The position numbers were made by a program, and so were the translations under genes. 49,807 nt of DNA, from positions 1 to 49,807 of the forward strand of contig DASRJH010000287.1 of the NCBI GenBank assembly GCA_035649575.1, read 5' to 3'. Below the pieces are notes generated by a model that had not been told where the DNA came from, made no database searches, and saw only the letters and a program-made list of their open reading frames with translations. Below, piece after piece: positions 15,269-23,485 of the stretch. Every line of letters starts with the position of its first letter. Position 1 is the stretch's first letter. This DNA is from DASVAL01 sp035649575. Lineage in GTDB: Bacteria > Planctomycetota > UBA1135 > UBA2386.

Positions 15269-17455
15269 CTACGCCCTCACGCCGAGTCCCGCCGGGATCG
15301 CGATGCGCGCTTCCTGCCCGTCGCCGGTCAGGAACCTGTAGTGCACGACGTCGATCGGGTAGCTCGGCTCGGGCCGGAACACGATCGACTTGCCGACGGC
15401 ATCCTCGAGCTCGAGGATGCCGCGCCGCTTGTAGTTGACGAGGTAGTCCGCGACCGCCGGCGCGACGAAGACCTGCAGCACCGAATAGCCCTTGAGGTTG
15501 ACGAGCGCGCGCGCCTCGCGCAGCACGGACAGCGCCTTGCTCTGCACGGTGCGCGACCAGCCAGCACCCTTGCAGTGCGGGCACTGCATGAACACGGTGC
15601 GCTTGAGACCCGGGCCGACGCGCTGGCGCGTGATCTCGAGCATGCCGAAGGGGCTGATGCGACCGACCTTGATGCGCGCGCGATCCCCGCGCAGCGCTTC
15701 GATGAGCCGCTTCTCGACGCCGCGTCGATGCTTCTCGTGCGACATGTCGATGAAGTCGATGATGATGAGGCCGCCGAGGTCGCGCAGGCGCAGATGCCGG
15801 ACGATCTCGGGGATCGTGTCGAGGTTCGTGCGGTAGGCGGTCTCGTCCGTATCGCCGCCGACCTTGAACTTGCCCGAGTTCACGTCGATCGCCACGAGCG
15901 CTTCGGTCTGGTCGATGACGATCGAGGCTCCGTTCGGCAGGTCCACCCTCGGCTGGTAGAGCACTTCGACCTCTTTCTCGATCCCGAAGTGGTGGAACAG
16001 CGGCGTCGTCATCGTGTGCTGCTTGATGCGCTCGGACATGTGCGGCATCAGCTTGTCCGCAAAGTCGCGGATGCGCAGGTAGACGTCTTCGCTGTCGACC
16101 ACGACGTCGGCGATGTCCGGCGTGAACTGGTCGCGCATCGCCTTGAGCACGAGGTCCGACTCCTGATAGAGCAGGGCCGGGGCGCGCGTCATCTTGAGGC
16201 GCTGCGCCACCATCTCCCAGATCTTCTTGAGGTAGTCGCGGTCGCGCTCGAGGTCTTGCAGGCTCTTGTTGATGCCAGCCGTGCGCACGATGAAGCCGAT
16301 GCCGCCGCTGCCGGTCTCGTCGAGCTCGCGCACGATGCGCTTCAGACGCTTGCGCTCCTGGCCATCCTCGATCTTGCGCGACACGCCGCATTTCGGCAGG
16401 CTTGGCATCAGCACGAGGCAACGGCCGGGCAGCGAGACGTAGGTCGTCAGCGTCGGCCCCTTGCTGCCGATGCCCTCCTTGGTGATCTGCACGACGACTT
16501 CCTGCCCCTTCCGGAGCAGCTGGTCGATCGTCGGGCGCGGACCACGCGGCTGGCGGTCGCCGCGCCCCGGATCGCGGTGGTCGCGGCGGTGGCGGCGCCG
16601 CTCGCGGCGATCGCCGCGATCGCCGCGCCGTGCTGCGCCCCGCTCTGCGTCACTGTCACCCGGCGCGCCGGGCGAGGCCGCTCCGTCCTTGGCGAGGCTG
16701 CCTTCGATCGCGGGGCTCACGGCACCGAGCGCCTGCGAGCCCGACTCCTCTGGACGCTGCCCCGTCGACTCCGACAGTGGCCCCGACAGTGGCGGCTCGA
16801 TGCTCGAATCGCCGACGTCGCCGCTGGCGGCGGCCATGTTGAGCGGGCGCTCGATGCCTTGACCAAAGCCCGAATCGGGGTCGTCGGGCGCGTGCTCCGG
16901 CGGAACCTCGTCGTCGGCGGCCGCATCAGGTGCCGGGCTGGCCTCGTCGTCGTGAGCAGCGTCCTCGGGCTCGTCGGCGCGTGCATCCACCTCGGCCGCG
17001 TCGTCCGGCTCGTCGGGCACGTCGGGCACGTCGGGCTCGTCGGGCTCGGCAATCGTGACGTTCGATACTTCGCGCACAGCTACGGGGTCACCATCGCCGG
17101 CAGGAGTGGCTTTCGCACCTGCGGCCTCGTCGTCGTCGTCTTCGAGGGCCTGCTGCAGCGACTCGGGACCGTCGTCCACGTCGACGCGCGCACGCCCCTC
17201 GATCACGTCATCGAGCACGAAGTCGGGACGCCCGTACGCGGGCAACACATCGCTGACGTGCAAGAAGCCGTTCACACGGCCGCCGAACGCAACGAAAGCC
17301 GCGCCGATGCTCGGCTCGATGTTGACTACCTTGCCTTTGTAGATGTTACCGAGATAGGCCTCTCGGTTGGCCAGCTCGACGTGCAGCTCCTGCAGCACGC
17401 CGTCCTCCACCACTGCGATCCGGCTCTCTTCCGGGTCGATGGCGTTGATGAGCAT
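15269..17455 (-). CDS. rng: Ribonuclease E/G with large charged insertion in the S1 domain
   Basis: Endoribonuclease of the RNase E/G family, acting in mRNA decay and rRNA/tRNA maturation. The 728-residue product starts MLINAIDPEESRIAVVEDG. Its S1 domain begins GNIYKGKVVNIEPSIGAAFVAFG (36-58) and resumes at LLRKGQEVVVQITKEGIGSKG (313-332). Between them lies an insertion of about 230 residues, first Asp/Glu/Pro-rich (82-195) and then Arg/Asp/Gly-rich (271-305). The DNase I-like domain carries the two catalytic aspartates, AIDVNSGKF (D524) and IIIDFIDM (D567), and the Zn-link CPHCKG (C625, C628). No long C-terminal degradosome scaffold is present, so the insertion may replace it. ATG 17455 is set by homology. 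Confidence 0.93.
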   Translation of the reverse strand: MLINAIDPEESRIAVVEDGVLQELHVELANREAYLGNIYKGKVVNIEPSIGAAFVAFGGRVNGFLHVSDVLPAYGRPDFVLDDVIEGRARVDVDDGPESLQQALEDDDDEAAGAKATPAGDGDPVAVREVSNVTIAEPDEPDVPDVPDEPDDAAEVDARADEPEDAAHDDEASPAPDAAADDEVPPEHAPDDPDSGFGQGIERPLNMAAASGDVGDSSIEPPLSGPLSESTGQRPEESGSQALGAVSPAIEGSLAKDGAASPGAPGDSDAERGAARRGDRGDRRERRRHRRDHRDPGRGDRQPRGPRPTIDQLLRKGQEVVVQITKEGIGSKGPTLTTYVSLPGRCLVLMPSLPKCGVSRKIEDGQERKRLKRIVRELDETGSGGIGFIVRTAGINKSLQDLERDRDYLKKIWEMVAQRLKMTRAPALLYQESDLVLKAMRDQFTPDIADVVVDSEDVYLRIRDFADKLMPHMSERIKQHTMTTPLFHHFGIEKEVEVLYQPRVDLPNGASIVIDQTEALVAIDVNSGKFKVGGDTDETAYRTNLDTIPEIVRHLRLRDLGGLIIIDFIDMSHEKHRRGVEKRLIEALRGDRARIKVGRISPFGMLEITRQRVGPGLKRTVFMQCPHCKGAGWSRTVQSKALSVLREARALVNLKGYSVLQVFVAPAVADYLVNYKRRGILELEDAVGKSIVFRPEPSYPIDVVHYRFLTGDGQEARIAIPAGLGVRA
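17002..17046. repeat. Five-unit 9-bp tandem repeat inside the RNase E/G insertion
   Basis: Units CGTCCGGCT, CGTCGGGCA (twice) and CGTCGGGCT (twice) run in frame at 17002-17046. They encode an Asp-Glu/Val-Pro tripeptide ladder in the acidic part of the insertion. Length change in multiples of 9 bp would keep the frame. Confidence 0.8.
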
Positions 17456-17762
17456 CCGCTTCAAGGGGTACCTTCTTCTGGGAACGATCGGCGGTGAAGT
17501 CGCCGACGGGCACACGAGCGCAATGCGCGCAGCGGCTGCCGTGTCGCAGTCTGCCGTGCTGCAGCGCCAATCGGTGCAGGGTGGTGAACTGAGGGAGCCA
17601 AGGCCGGGCCGGTCCCCTTCCCGATCGCGCGCTGTCGTCCGGGCAGCCGGTCGCGATGACCGGTGGGACGCGCGGAGGGTTGGGGAACACGACGAGCATG
17701 GCGAATTCGGAAAGCTCCGCGGCGTCGGCCGCTTCCGCATCGGTTGCGAAGGGCCCAGGCCA

Positions 17763-17785
17763 CGCTTCCTGGACACCAGGAAGCG
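17763..17785 (-). promoter_or_regulatory. Perfect 10-bp hairpin at the predicted 5' end of the RNase E/G mRNA
   Basis: CGCTTCCTGG (17785-17776 on the minus strand) pairs with CCAGGAAGCG (17772-17763) across a three-base loop. The predicted transcription start is about 17784, so the hairpin would cap the 5' end of the mRNA. It could alternatively be a second terminator for the pilus operon; no T-tract follows. Confidence 0.5.
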
Positions 17786-17790
17786 CGCCG

Positions 17791-17819
17791 ATGATACGGC
17801 CGACCCCGATCGCGCTCAA
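17791..17819 (-). promoter_or_regulatory. Predicted promoter of the RNase E/G gene
   Basis: TTGAGC (17819-17814) and TATCAT (17796-17791) on the minus strand are separated by 17 bases. Expected start near 17784 and a leader of about 330 bases. Motif-based prediction. Confidence 0.5.
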
Positions 17820-17824
17820 CGCCG

Positions 17825-17860
17825 GGGCCGACAAGCCGGGGATCAGCCCGGCGTCGGCCC
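17825..17860 (-). terminator. Terminator-like hairpin after pilQ
   Basis: GGGCCGAC (17825-17832) pairs with GTCGGCCC (17853-17860), and GCCGGG (17835-17840) with CCCGGC (17847-17852). A two-base bulge and six-base loop complete the 14-bp stem. It starts 12 bases after the pilQ stop. There is no T-run, but position and strength suggest the end of the pil operon. Confidence 0.6.
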
Positions 17861-17871
17861 GTAGCGGAGGG

Positions 17872-19761
17872 TTACTTGCTGTCCTTGCCGAAGATCGCTT
17901 CGCGCTGCGCCGCGAGACCGGCACTGTGGTCGCGGATGCGCTCCTCGAGCACCTTCTTCATCGTCTGCTCCTGGTCCTCGGGGCTGCGCAGGATCGTCGG
18001 CGTGATGAACACGAGCAGCGTCGACGTCGTTTCCTCTTTGCTCTTCTCCTTGAACAGGTAGCCGAGCAGCGGAATGTCGCCCAGCAGCGGCAACTGCGTC
18101 GTCGTGTCCGACTCGGTCTTGGTCTTCAGACCACCGAGCACGGCCGTCTGGCTGCTGCGCAGCAGCACGGTCGTGGCGATCGTGCTCGAGGCAACTCGCG
18201 GCAAGGCGATGGTGCCGCTGCCCGCTTCGGTGCCCGTGCCGATCGTGAACACGTCGAAACCCGCCGGCGCCAACGAGGTGTTGCCGGTGCCCGAGAGCGC
18301 CGTGCGCTGCGGGATGACCTCCATGATGACCTTGTCGGTGCCGGGCACGATGTGAGGCGTGGCCAGCAGCTGGAAGCCGATGCTGACCGGCGATTCGTCG
18401 CCTTCCTCGAGCGCCAGCGAGAGCCCACCGGCCTGGCCCTGTTCGACGCGGGCCTGCGCATAACGCACGGCTTCACCGACGAAGATCGTCGCCGGCAGGT
18501 TGTCGAGCGTCGTGATGTTCGGGGCTTGCACGATCTCAGAACGCGAATCCTTCTTCAGCAGCTTCAGCGTGGCCGTGACTTGCTGGAAGTTGAGCGCACC
18601 GAACACGACGTTCGGGATCGTCACCGCAGCACCACCGTTCAAGAGCGGGTCCGTGAACGGGCCAGTACCGCTGTCGTTCGCGATGATCTTGTCGTCCCAG
18701 CCACCCTGGCCGAGATTGAACGGGAGTCGCGTCGGGATCTGGCCGAGGCTCATGCTCGCCGACCAGCCCGTGCCACCTGGCGAGATACCGATGTCGAGCA
18801 CGTCTTCGTTGCTCGTCGTCACGAAGCGGACGTCGAGGTGCACCTGCGCCGGTTCGGTGTCGATCAACTCGACCATGCGGCGAATGCTCTCGACGACCGG
18901 CTTCGTGTCCTTGACCACGATCACGTTGCTCTCCTGGACATACTCGAGGCTGCCGACATCCGGCGTGATCATGCGCTTGAGTGTGTCGTAGAGCGTGAAA
19001 TCGATCTTGCCCTGCGGAAGCGGTGTCTTGGTGCGCTTGTTGTCGACGTACTCCGAAGTGATGTACGGGGTGTAGTAGGACTGCGGGCGCACGAAGCGCA
19101 GCTGGATCGATGTGGTCTCGAGATCCTGCTGGATGTTCGCGGCCGGAACGACGCGCAGGATGCCACGGTCCTCCTGCACGACGACGAAGCCGAGCGTCTT
19201 GACGGCGGCGTCGAGCGCGTCTCGCCAAGGGATGTTCTTCAATCGCACCGTGATCAGGCCCTTCACCTCGGGGGCGACGACGATGTTGGCACCCGAGATC
19301 TTGGCGATGGTGTCGATGACCTTCTGGATGTCCGTGTTCTCGAAGGCGAAGTAGACACGCGGTGGCTTCTCGACCTTGAGCACGCCACCCTCCTGCTCGC
19401 TGACCACGCAGCCAGCCTGCTCGGCGACGAGGTTCAACGCCTGGCGCCAGTGAACGTCCTGCATGTCGATCGTGACCGCGGCCTCGATGCCCGGATCCAT
19501 GATGATGTTGACGTTGGCCTTGCGCCGGATGCTGAGCACCACGTCGCGCAGGTCGCGGTCCTTGAGCTTCAGGGTCAGGCGACTCGCACGATCGCCTTCG
19601 GCATCGGTGCGGATGTCATCCTTGCCCTGCGCGTCCTGGCCCTGGCCTTGCTTTGCCGGGGCGGCCGGAGCTTCCTTCGGCGGCTCCTGCTGGGCGGGAG
19701 CCATCGCGAGCAACACGCACCACGAGAGTGCGCACAAAACCCCATTCCTGACTGCCTGCAT
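17872..19761 (-). CDS. pilQ: Type IV pilus secretin PilQ
   Basis: Outer-membrane secretin, the channel through which the pilus passes. The 629-residue product has a signal peptide (to about residue 24, ending APAQQ), a Pro/Gln/Lys linker, and two STN/N-type modules (LRDVVLSIRRKANVNIIMDPGIEAAVTI and IQKVIDTIAKISGANIVVAPEVKGLITV). A secretin N1 (DTLKRMITPDVGSLEYVQESNVIVVKD) follows, then the secretin domain with SEIVQAPNITTLDN and the end block VLGGLKTKTESDTTTQLPLLGDIPLLGYLF. ATG 19761 has AGAAGGA seven bases upstream. A 149-bp gap without a gene separates it from the preceding PilO-like gene. Confidence 0.9.
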   Translation of the reverse strand: MQAVRNGVLCALSWCVLLAMAPAQQEPPKEAPAAPAKQGQGQDAQGKDDIRTDAEGDRASRLTLKLKDRDLRDVVLSIRRKANVNIIMDPGIEAAVTIDMQDVHWRQALNLVAEQAGCVVSEQEGGVLKVEKPPRVYFAFENTDIQKVIDTIAKISGANIVVAPEVKGLITVRLKNIPWRDALDAAVKTLGFVVVQEDRGILRVVPAANIQQDLETTSIQLRFVRPQSYYTPYITSEYVDNKRTKTPLPQGKIDFTLYDTLKRMITPDVGSLEYVQESNVIVVKDTKPVVESIRRMVELIDTEPAQVHLDVRFVTTSNEDVLDIGISPGGTGWSASMSLGQIPTRLPFNLGQGGWDDKIIANDSGTGPFTDPLLNGGAAVTIPNVVFGALNFQQVTATLKLLKKDSRSEIVQAPNITTLDNLPATIFVGEAVRYAQARVEQGQAGGLSLALEEGDESPVSIGFQLLATPHIVPGTDKVIMEVIPQRTALSGTGNTSLAPAGFDVFTIGTGTEAGSGTIALPRVASSTIATTVLLRSSQTAVLGGLKTKTESDTTTQLPLLGDIPLLGYLFKEKSKEETTSTLLVFITPTILRSPEDQEQTMKKVLEERIRDHSAGLAAQREAIFGKDSK

Positions 19762-19910
19762 CTTCGATCCTTCTCCCTTGCGGGGATTTCGGGTGATTCG
19801 CCTGTCGGACCCGCCTCTCTCCAAAGGCAGGTCCCAATGCCATTCTCTTCATCGAACCGGCGACGCGAGCGGCTTGAGCATTCCGCAGGGAATGTGGCCG
19901 CGGCGCCGCC

Positions 19911-21332
19911 TCACATCGTGCGCACGAGCGTGAGCCCGCGGAACACGAACCAGATCTGGTCTTCCTCGACGAGCTTCACGAGCAGTTCGTCGGAGATGTA
20001 GTCGCCTTCCTCGTAGACTTCGCCGTTGAGCAGCACGCCAGACTTCCCGTCGTGGTTCACGACCACGCCTTGGATCTTCAAGTCCATGCCCTTGAAGTCG
20101 AGTGCGGTGCTGGCCTTGGCGTGCAACGACTTGGCTTTCACCACGAACTCGTGACGCGGATCTGTCGGCGGCACGTTGAGTCTGCTGGCCACTGTCTCGA
20201 AGCGGTTCTTCGCGACCTCGAGTTGTCCACTGCGGCAGTCCGCGTCCATGTCGGCGACGAGTTGTCCGAGCTCCCGGAGCGGCATGGCCCCGTCGGAGCG
20301 GCCGGGTTCGACGTTCGCCATCGCGATCTGCGTGCGCAGGTCGGCAAACGGCGTGACGACTTCCCTCGCCCAACGCAGCCGGTACGGTGCGTAGGTGACG
20401 CGATCCTGATCCGTCGAGATGTTGGACTCGATCCTCTCGATGCCTTCCTTGATGCCCTTCTCGAGCGCGTATTGCTCGAACAGCGTGATGTCCGTGCGCT
20501 TCATGCGCTGGTGCATCTCCCTGAGACGCGAGAGCTCGCCGATGTAGCGCTCGAGCAGAGCACGCTGCTCGGTCGGCGTCGGGCCATCGGTGTGCTGGTC
20601 CGCGCGTTCACGCGGATCGACGAAGATGTCGCGGCGACCCTGCTGCCCGGGCCACTCCCACTTGTCGATCCGGATCGCCTCCAAGCGCTTCACGATCTCG
20701 TCGCGAAGGGCCTCTCGTTGGACTGCATAGTCCGGGATCTCGACTTCCTTGCCCGTTGCCTGCGCGTTGTACTCGAACGTCTGCAGCGTGAGTCTCACGC
20801 TGTGCACGGTGTCGCCACTGCGCGCGTTCTCGTCCTTGCGGACACTGTCGCCACTCGTGATCTGGTAGTCCGTGATGCTGACGAAGCGCTCGTAGTTCTC
20901 GATCAGGTTGATGAACTTCAAGAACTGCCACAGCGTGGCGGAGATCTCACACGTGTACTCGATAGGAATGAACCGACTCGTCGCAGCGCCGGGCGGCGTG
21001 GGCTTCTGGGTCAGGCTCTTGGAACTGATCTCCGACTGCCGCTCGAACTGGTTCAATTGGCGCAGGAAGTTGGTCAGCTCCTTCGTGTCGGGAAGGATCT
21101 TCACGTACTCCTGCAGGTTCTCGCGCAGGATGATGACCTCCTTCTCGATGCTCGGGATCTTCTCGATCTTCGCCTCGGCGATTGCGATCAATTCCTTCTT
21201 CTGCGTGATCTGTGCCTCGACTTCCTCGATGAGACCCTCGGCGTAATACACGCCCGCGACTGCCAGCGCGCAGATGGCGAAAGCACCGCTGCCGATGGCG
21301 ATCAACTGCTTCCTGGTGTTCCAGCTAGCCAT
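19911..21332 (-). CDS. PilO-like type IV pilus alignment protein with C-terminal PilP-like part
   Basis: Inner-membrane alignment component linking PilM/PilN to the secretin. The 473-residue product has a short cytoplasmic tail, a transmembrane helix (about 11-31), a coiled coil (33-80) and a PilO ferredoxin-like region (80-200, with LTNFLRQLNQFERQSEIS and ATLWQFLKFINLIENYERFVSI). Standard PilO is about 200-210 residues. The extra 270 residues include RRDIFVDPRER (about 238-248), then helices, then a final beta module (MDLKIQGVVVNHDGKSGVLL to FRGLTLVR), reminiscent of PilP. No separate pilP gene lies between it and pilQ, so I read it as a PilO-PilP fusion; the PilP part is inference. Confidence 0.78.
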   Translation of the reverse strand: MASWNTRKQLIAIGSGAFAICALAVAGVYYAEGLIEEVEAQITQKKELIAIAEAKIEKIPSIEKEVIILRENLQEYVKILPDTKELTNFLRQLNQFERQSEISSKSLTQKPTPPGAATSRFIPIEYTCEISATLWQFLKFINLIENYERFVSITDYQITSGDSVRKDENARSGDTVHSVRLTLQTFEYNAQATGKEVEIPDYAVQREALRDEIVKRLEAIRIDKWEWPGQQGRRDIFVDPRERADQHTDGPTPTEQRALLERYIGELSRLREMHQRMKRTDITLFEQYALEKGIKEGIERIESNISTDQDRVTYAPYRLRWAREVVTPFADLRTQIAMANVEPGRSDGAMPLRELGQLVADMDADCRSGQLEVAKNRFETVASRLNVPPTDPRHEFVVKAKSLHAKASTALDFKGMDLKIQGVVVNHDGKSGVLLNGEVYEEGDYISDELLVKLVEEDQIWFVFRGLTLVRTM

Positions 21333-21343
21333 GGTCCTTCACC

Positions 21344-22015
21344 TCACTTGTTGGCAGGGGTCTTCGGGGGAGCCGCGGGCGCTGCCGGCGTCTTGGGCTT
21401 CGCCGGTTCGCTGGTTCGCGGGGCGAACTGCAGCGTCAGCGGGAAGCTCATGGACAGCGGCGGTACGCGGTCCAGCGTCTGCACGGTCTTGTAGCTAGGA
21501 TCCGACTTGAAGCTCAGCTCCTTCCAGAACGGCGCTGCTTCGAGATCGTCGTGGAAGTTGGCGAGGCGTGCCTTGTCTTCGTCCTGCACCATGGCCGGCA
21601 TCGAGACCGTCGGTCCCTTCTTGAGGTCGCCCTTGACCGCGAGCCCGCCGAACCACGCGAGGTGGCGCTCGGTGTCGCCGTTGTTGTTCGTGACGTCGAT
21701 CAGCTCGTCGAGGAACTTCGACCACAACCGGCGCGACTTGCCGATGTCCTGGATGGTCTGCACGCGCGTTGCATAGTCCTTCCGGTTGCTCTCGAGCTTG
21801 TCGTGGTAGGCGACCCTCTTGTTCCGCTCCTCGAGCTTCGCCTCGACATCGAGCAGAGCCTGCTCGGCGTTGCCGAGGTCGCCGAAGTACACGATGCCGA
21901 ACCAGCCGATCGCGCCGCTCACGGCGAGGGCTGCCGCGAACGCAGCAGCCAGGACCTTCGTGGGGATGCTGCTCCCGCGCCGGAGATCAACAGGTAGCAG
22001 ATTGATACGAATCAC
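21344..22015 (-). CDS. pilN: Type IV pilus assembly protein PilN
   Basis: Bitopic inner-membrane protein whose N-terminal tail binds PilM. The 223-residue product begins IRINLLPVDLRRG, containing the INLLP motif that docks into PilM. A transmembrane helix (about 20-44), a coiled coil (45-80) and a periplasmic domain follow. The tail is Pro/Ala/Lys-rich. The start codon is GTG at 22015 with GAGGAG eight bases upstream. It lies between pilM and the pilO-like gene with 11-12-base gaps. Confidence 0.9.
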   Translation of the reverse strand: MIRINLLPVDLRRGSSIPTKVLAAAFAAALAVSGAIGWFGIVYFGDLGNAEQALLDVEAKLEERNKRVAYHDKLESNRKDYATRVQTIQDIGKSRRLWSKFLDELIDVTNNNGDTERHLAWFGGLAVKGDLKKGPTVSMPAMVQDEDKARLANFHDDLEAAPFWKELSFKSDPSYKTVQTLDRVPPLSMSFPLTLQFAPRTSEPAKPKTPAAPAAPPKTPANK

Positions 22016-22027
22016 GTGAGTTTCTCC

Positions 22028-23050
22028 TCAGGATGCTGCGGCAAGGCCCAACGCCACGGCGAGCTGCGGCGCGAGCTGGTTGAGTGCTTCCACGTCGACG
22101 TTGTCGGCGCGGACCTTCAGTCCCTCGATGGGGTTCCAGGTCTTGGTGCGTTTCTCGAAGATCTTCTCGAAGCTCTCCTCGAGGAACGGCAAGAGGGCAG
22201 TCCCACCCGTGAGCCACACCTCCTGCACCTCGCCATCGAACTGGTTCTCGAAGAAGTCGAACGACAGATTGATCTCGTTGCCGAGGTCCTCGAGCACCTG
22301 GCTGACTGCTTCCTGCACCACGGCGACCTGGTCGCCCGGCGCGCGCTTGATCGCCTCGGCCTGGCTCGGCTCGAGACCGAGCCGCCGCGCGATCGCGTTG
22401 GTCAGGTCCTGGCCACCCATGGGCACTTCACGCGCGAAGAAGCTGACGTTGTCGCGCAGGATGTTGATGCTGGCCTTCGCCGCGCCGAGGTCGATCAGCG
22501 CCACGGTGCGGCCTGGCTCCTGGATGCCAGGATTGAGGAGGTCGCCGAGCTCCCAGGCATTGCCGAGGGCGAAGCCGTCGACGCCGACCGCCACTGGCTG
22601 CAAGCCCAGCTCGACCAACATGCGGCTGTGATCGGCAACCACGCTCTTCTTCGCCGCCACGAGCAGGACCTTCATCTCGGGCTTGCCGCTCTGGTCGGGC
22701 AGGACCGCGAGCTTCTGCGCATCGAGCTCGACGTCGTTGACGTCGAACGGAATGTACTTCTCTGCCTCGAGCCGCACCGCTGACAACAGCTTGTCGTCGC
22801 TCATCTCGGGCATGCCGATGTAGCGGAAGATGACGTTCTTGCCGCTGACCGCGGTGGCCACGCGCTTGCTGCGGAACTTGGCCGAGCGCATGAGCCCCGC
22901 GATGGCCTCCTGACGCACCCCGTCGCCCTCCACGTCGACCTGGGCATAACCCGTGATCACGTGGTCGTACTTGTCACGAGTCAGCTCGACAGCCTTGATG
23001 CAACTGCTACCAATGTCGAGACCGACGATGCTCTTGCGCTGCTTCAGCAT
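22028..23050 (-). CDS. pilM: Type IV pilus assembly protein PilM
   Basis: Cytoplasmic actin-like ATPase of the FtsA/PilM type. The 340-residue product begins MLKQRKSIVGLDIGSSCIKAVEL, with phosphate-1 motif GLDIGSS. Later it has MPEMSDDKLLSAVRLEAEKYIPF, the PilM signature, VALIDLGAAKASINIL (phosphate 2), and VWLTGGTALLPFLEES (adenosine motif). AGGAG lies ten bases before ATG 23050. It is the first gene of the pilM-N-O-Q operon. Confidence 0.95.
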   Translation of the reverse strand: MLKQRKSIVGLDIGSSCIKAVELTRDKYDHVITGYAQVDVEGDGVRQEAIAGLMRSAKFRSKRVATAVSGKNVIFRYIGMPEMSDDKLLSAVRLEAEKYIPFDVNDVELDAQKLAVLPDQSGKPEMKVLLVAAKKSVVADHSRMLVELGLQPVAVGVDGFALGNAWELGDLLNPGIQEPGRTVALIDLGAAKASINILRDNVSFFAREVPMGGQDLTNAIARRLGLEPSQAEAIKRAPGDQVAVVQEAVSQVLEDLGNEINLSFDFFENQFDGEVQEVWLTGGTALLPFLEESFEKIFEKRTKTWNPIEGLKVRADNVDVEALNQLAPQLAVALGLAAAS

Positions 23051-23158
23051 ACTGTGGCGCTCCTATCGGGGGATGCCCGCGTCCGTCCCCCCTATCGGTC
23101 GCGACCCGTGCCTGAATTGAGGCACCGCCGACATCCGTGCAAAGCAGCGCACAGAGTC

Positions 23159-23194
23159 CCTGCCGGAGGCGCCGCGGAATCCCCCTACGGCAGG
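23159..23194 (-). terminator. Hairpin directly after the HPr gene
   Basis: CCTGCCG (23159-23165) pairs with CGGCAGG (23188-23194) across a 22-base loop that starts with GAGGCGCC. It begins two bases after the HPr stop on the minus strand. A second, weaker inverted repeat, GTGCCT/AGGCAC, lies at 23108-23125. The 145-bp gap before pilM also holds two copies of CCTATCGG. Confidence 0.4.
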
Positions 23195-23195
23195 C

Positions 23196-23483
23196 TCATT
23201 CTTCGCCGAAGTTGGCCGCGACGAGCTCGGAAAGCGCTCGCAGCAGCGGCCCCGCATCGGGACCTTCGGCGACCAGTTCCAGTTCGGACCCCTTCTCGGC
23301 GGCCAGCATCATCATCCCCATGATGGACTTGCCATCGACGCGCTCTTCGCTGTCGGTCCTTCGCACCTGGAGTCGCGCCGCGTAGGAGTTGGCCGTCTGG
23401 ACGAACAAGTGCGCAGGCCGCGCATGCAACCCATGTCGGTTGGTCAGTGTGACGCGCAGGGCGCTCGGTTCCGGCTCGCTCAC
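23196..23483 (-). CDS. HPr-family phosphocarrier protein
   Basis: Small phosphocarrier of the phosphotransferase system. The 95-residue product has the active-site block NRHGLHARPAH (His20 corresponds to HPr His15) and the Ser-phosphorylation-site block DGKSIMGMMMLAA (Ser53, corresponding to Ser46). GTG at 23483 is the likely start, following GGGGTGA and the ptsN stop by two bases; a GTG at 23489 is an alternative. Its partner genes ptsN and hpf point to a regulatory nitrogen-type PTS (NPr role) rather than sugar transport. No sugar permease is nearby. Confidence 0.9.
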   Translation of the reverse strand: MSEPEPSALRVTLTNRHGLHARPAHLFVQTANSYAARLQVRRTDSEERVDGKSIMGMMMLAAEKGSELELVAEGPDAGPLLRALSELVAANFGEE

Positions 23484-23485
23484 GG

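Larger units (their letters stand above)
17456..17871 (-). other. Long intergenic region: pilQ terminator, RNase E/G promoter and leader
   Basis: This 416-bp gap holds no convincing gene; frames crossing it lack coding bias or start sites. It contains, in minus-strand order, a hairpin just after pilQ (17860-17825), a predicted promoter (17819-17791), a perfect hairpin at the expected 5' end of the transcript (17785-17763), and about 300 bases of leader before the RNase E/G ATG. Confidence 0.6.

Noticed and set aside
15341..17497. Long plus-strand frame of 718 codons opposite RNase E/G
   Set aside because: Antisense of a well-recognised gene; no known motif and codon pattern mirrors the minus strand.
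17656..20001. Plus-strand frame of 781 codons opposite pilQ
   Set aside because: Shadow; pilQ has the full secretin domain on the other strand.
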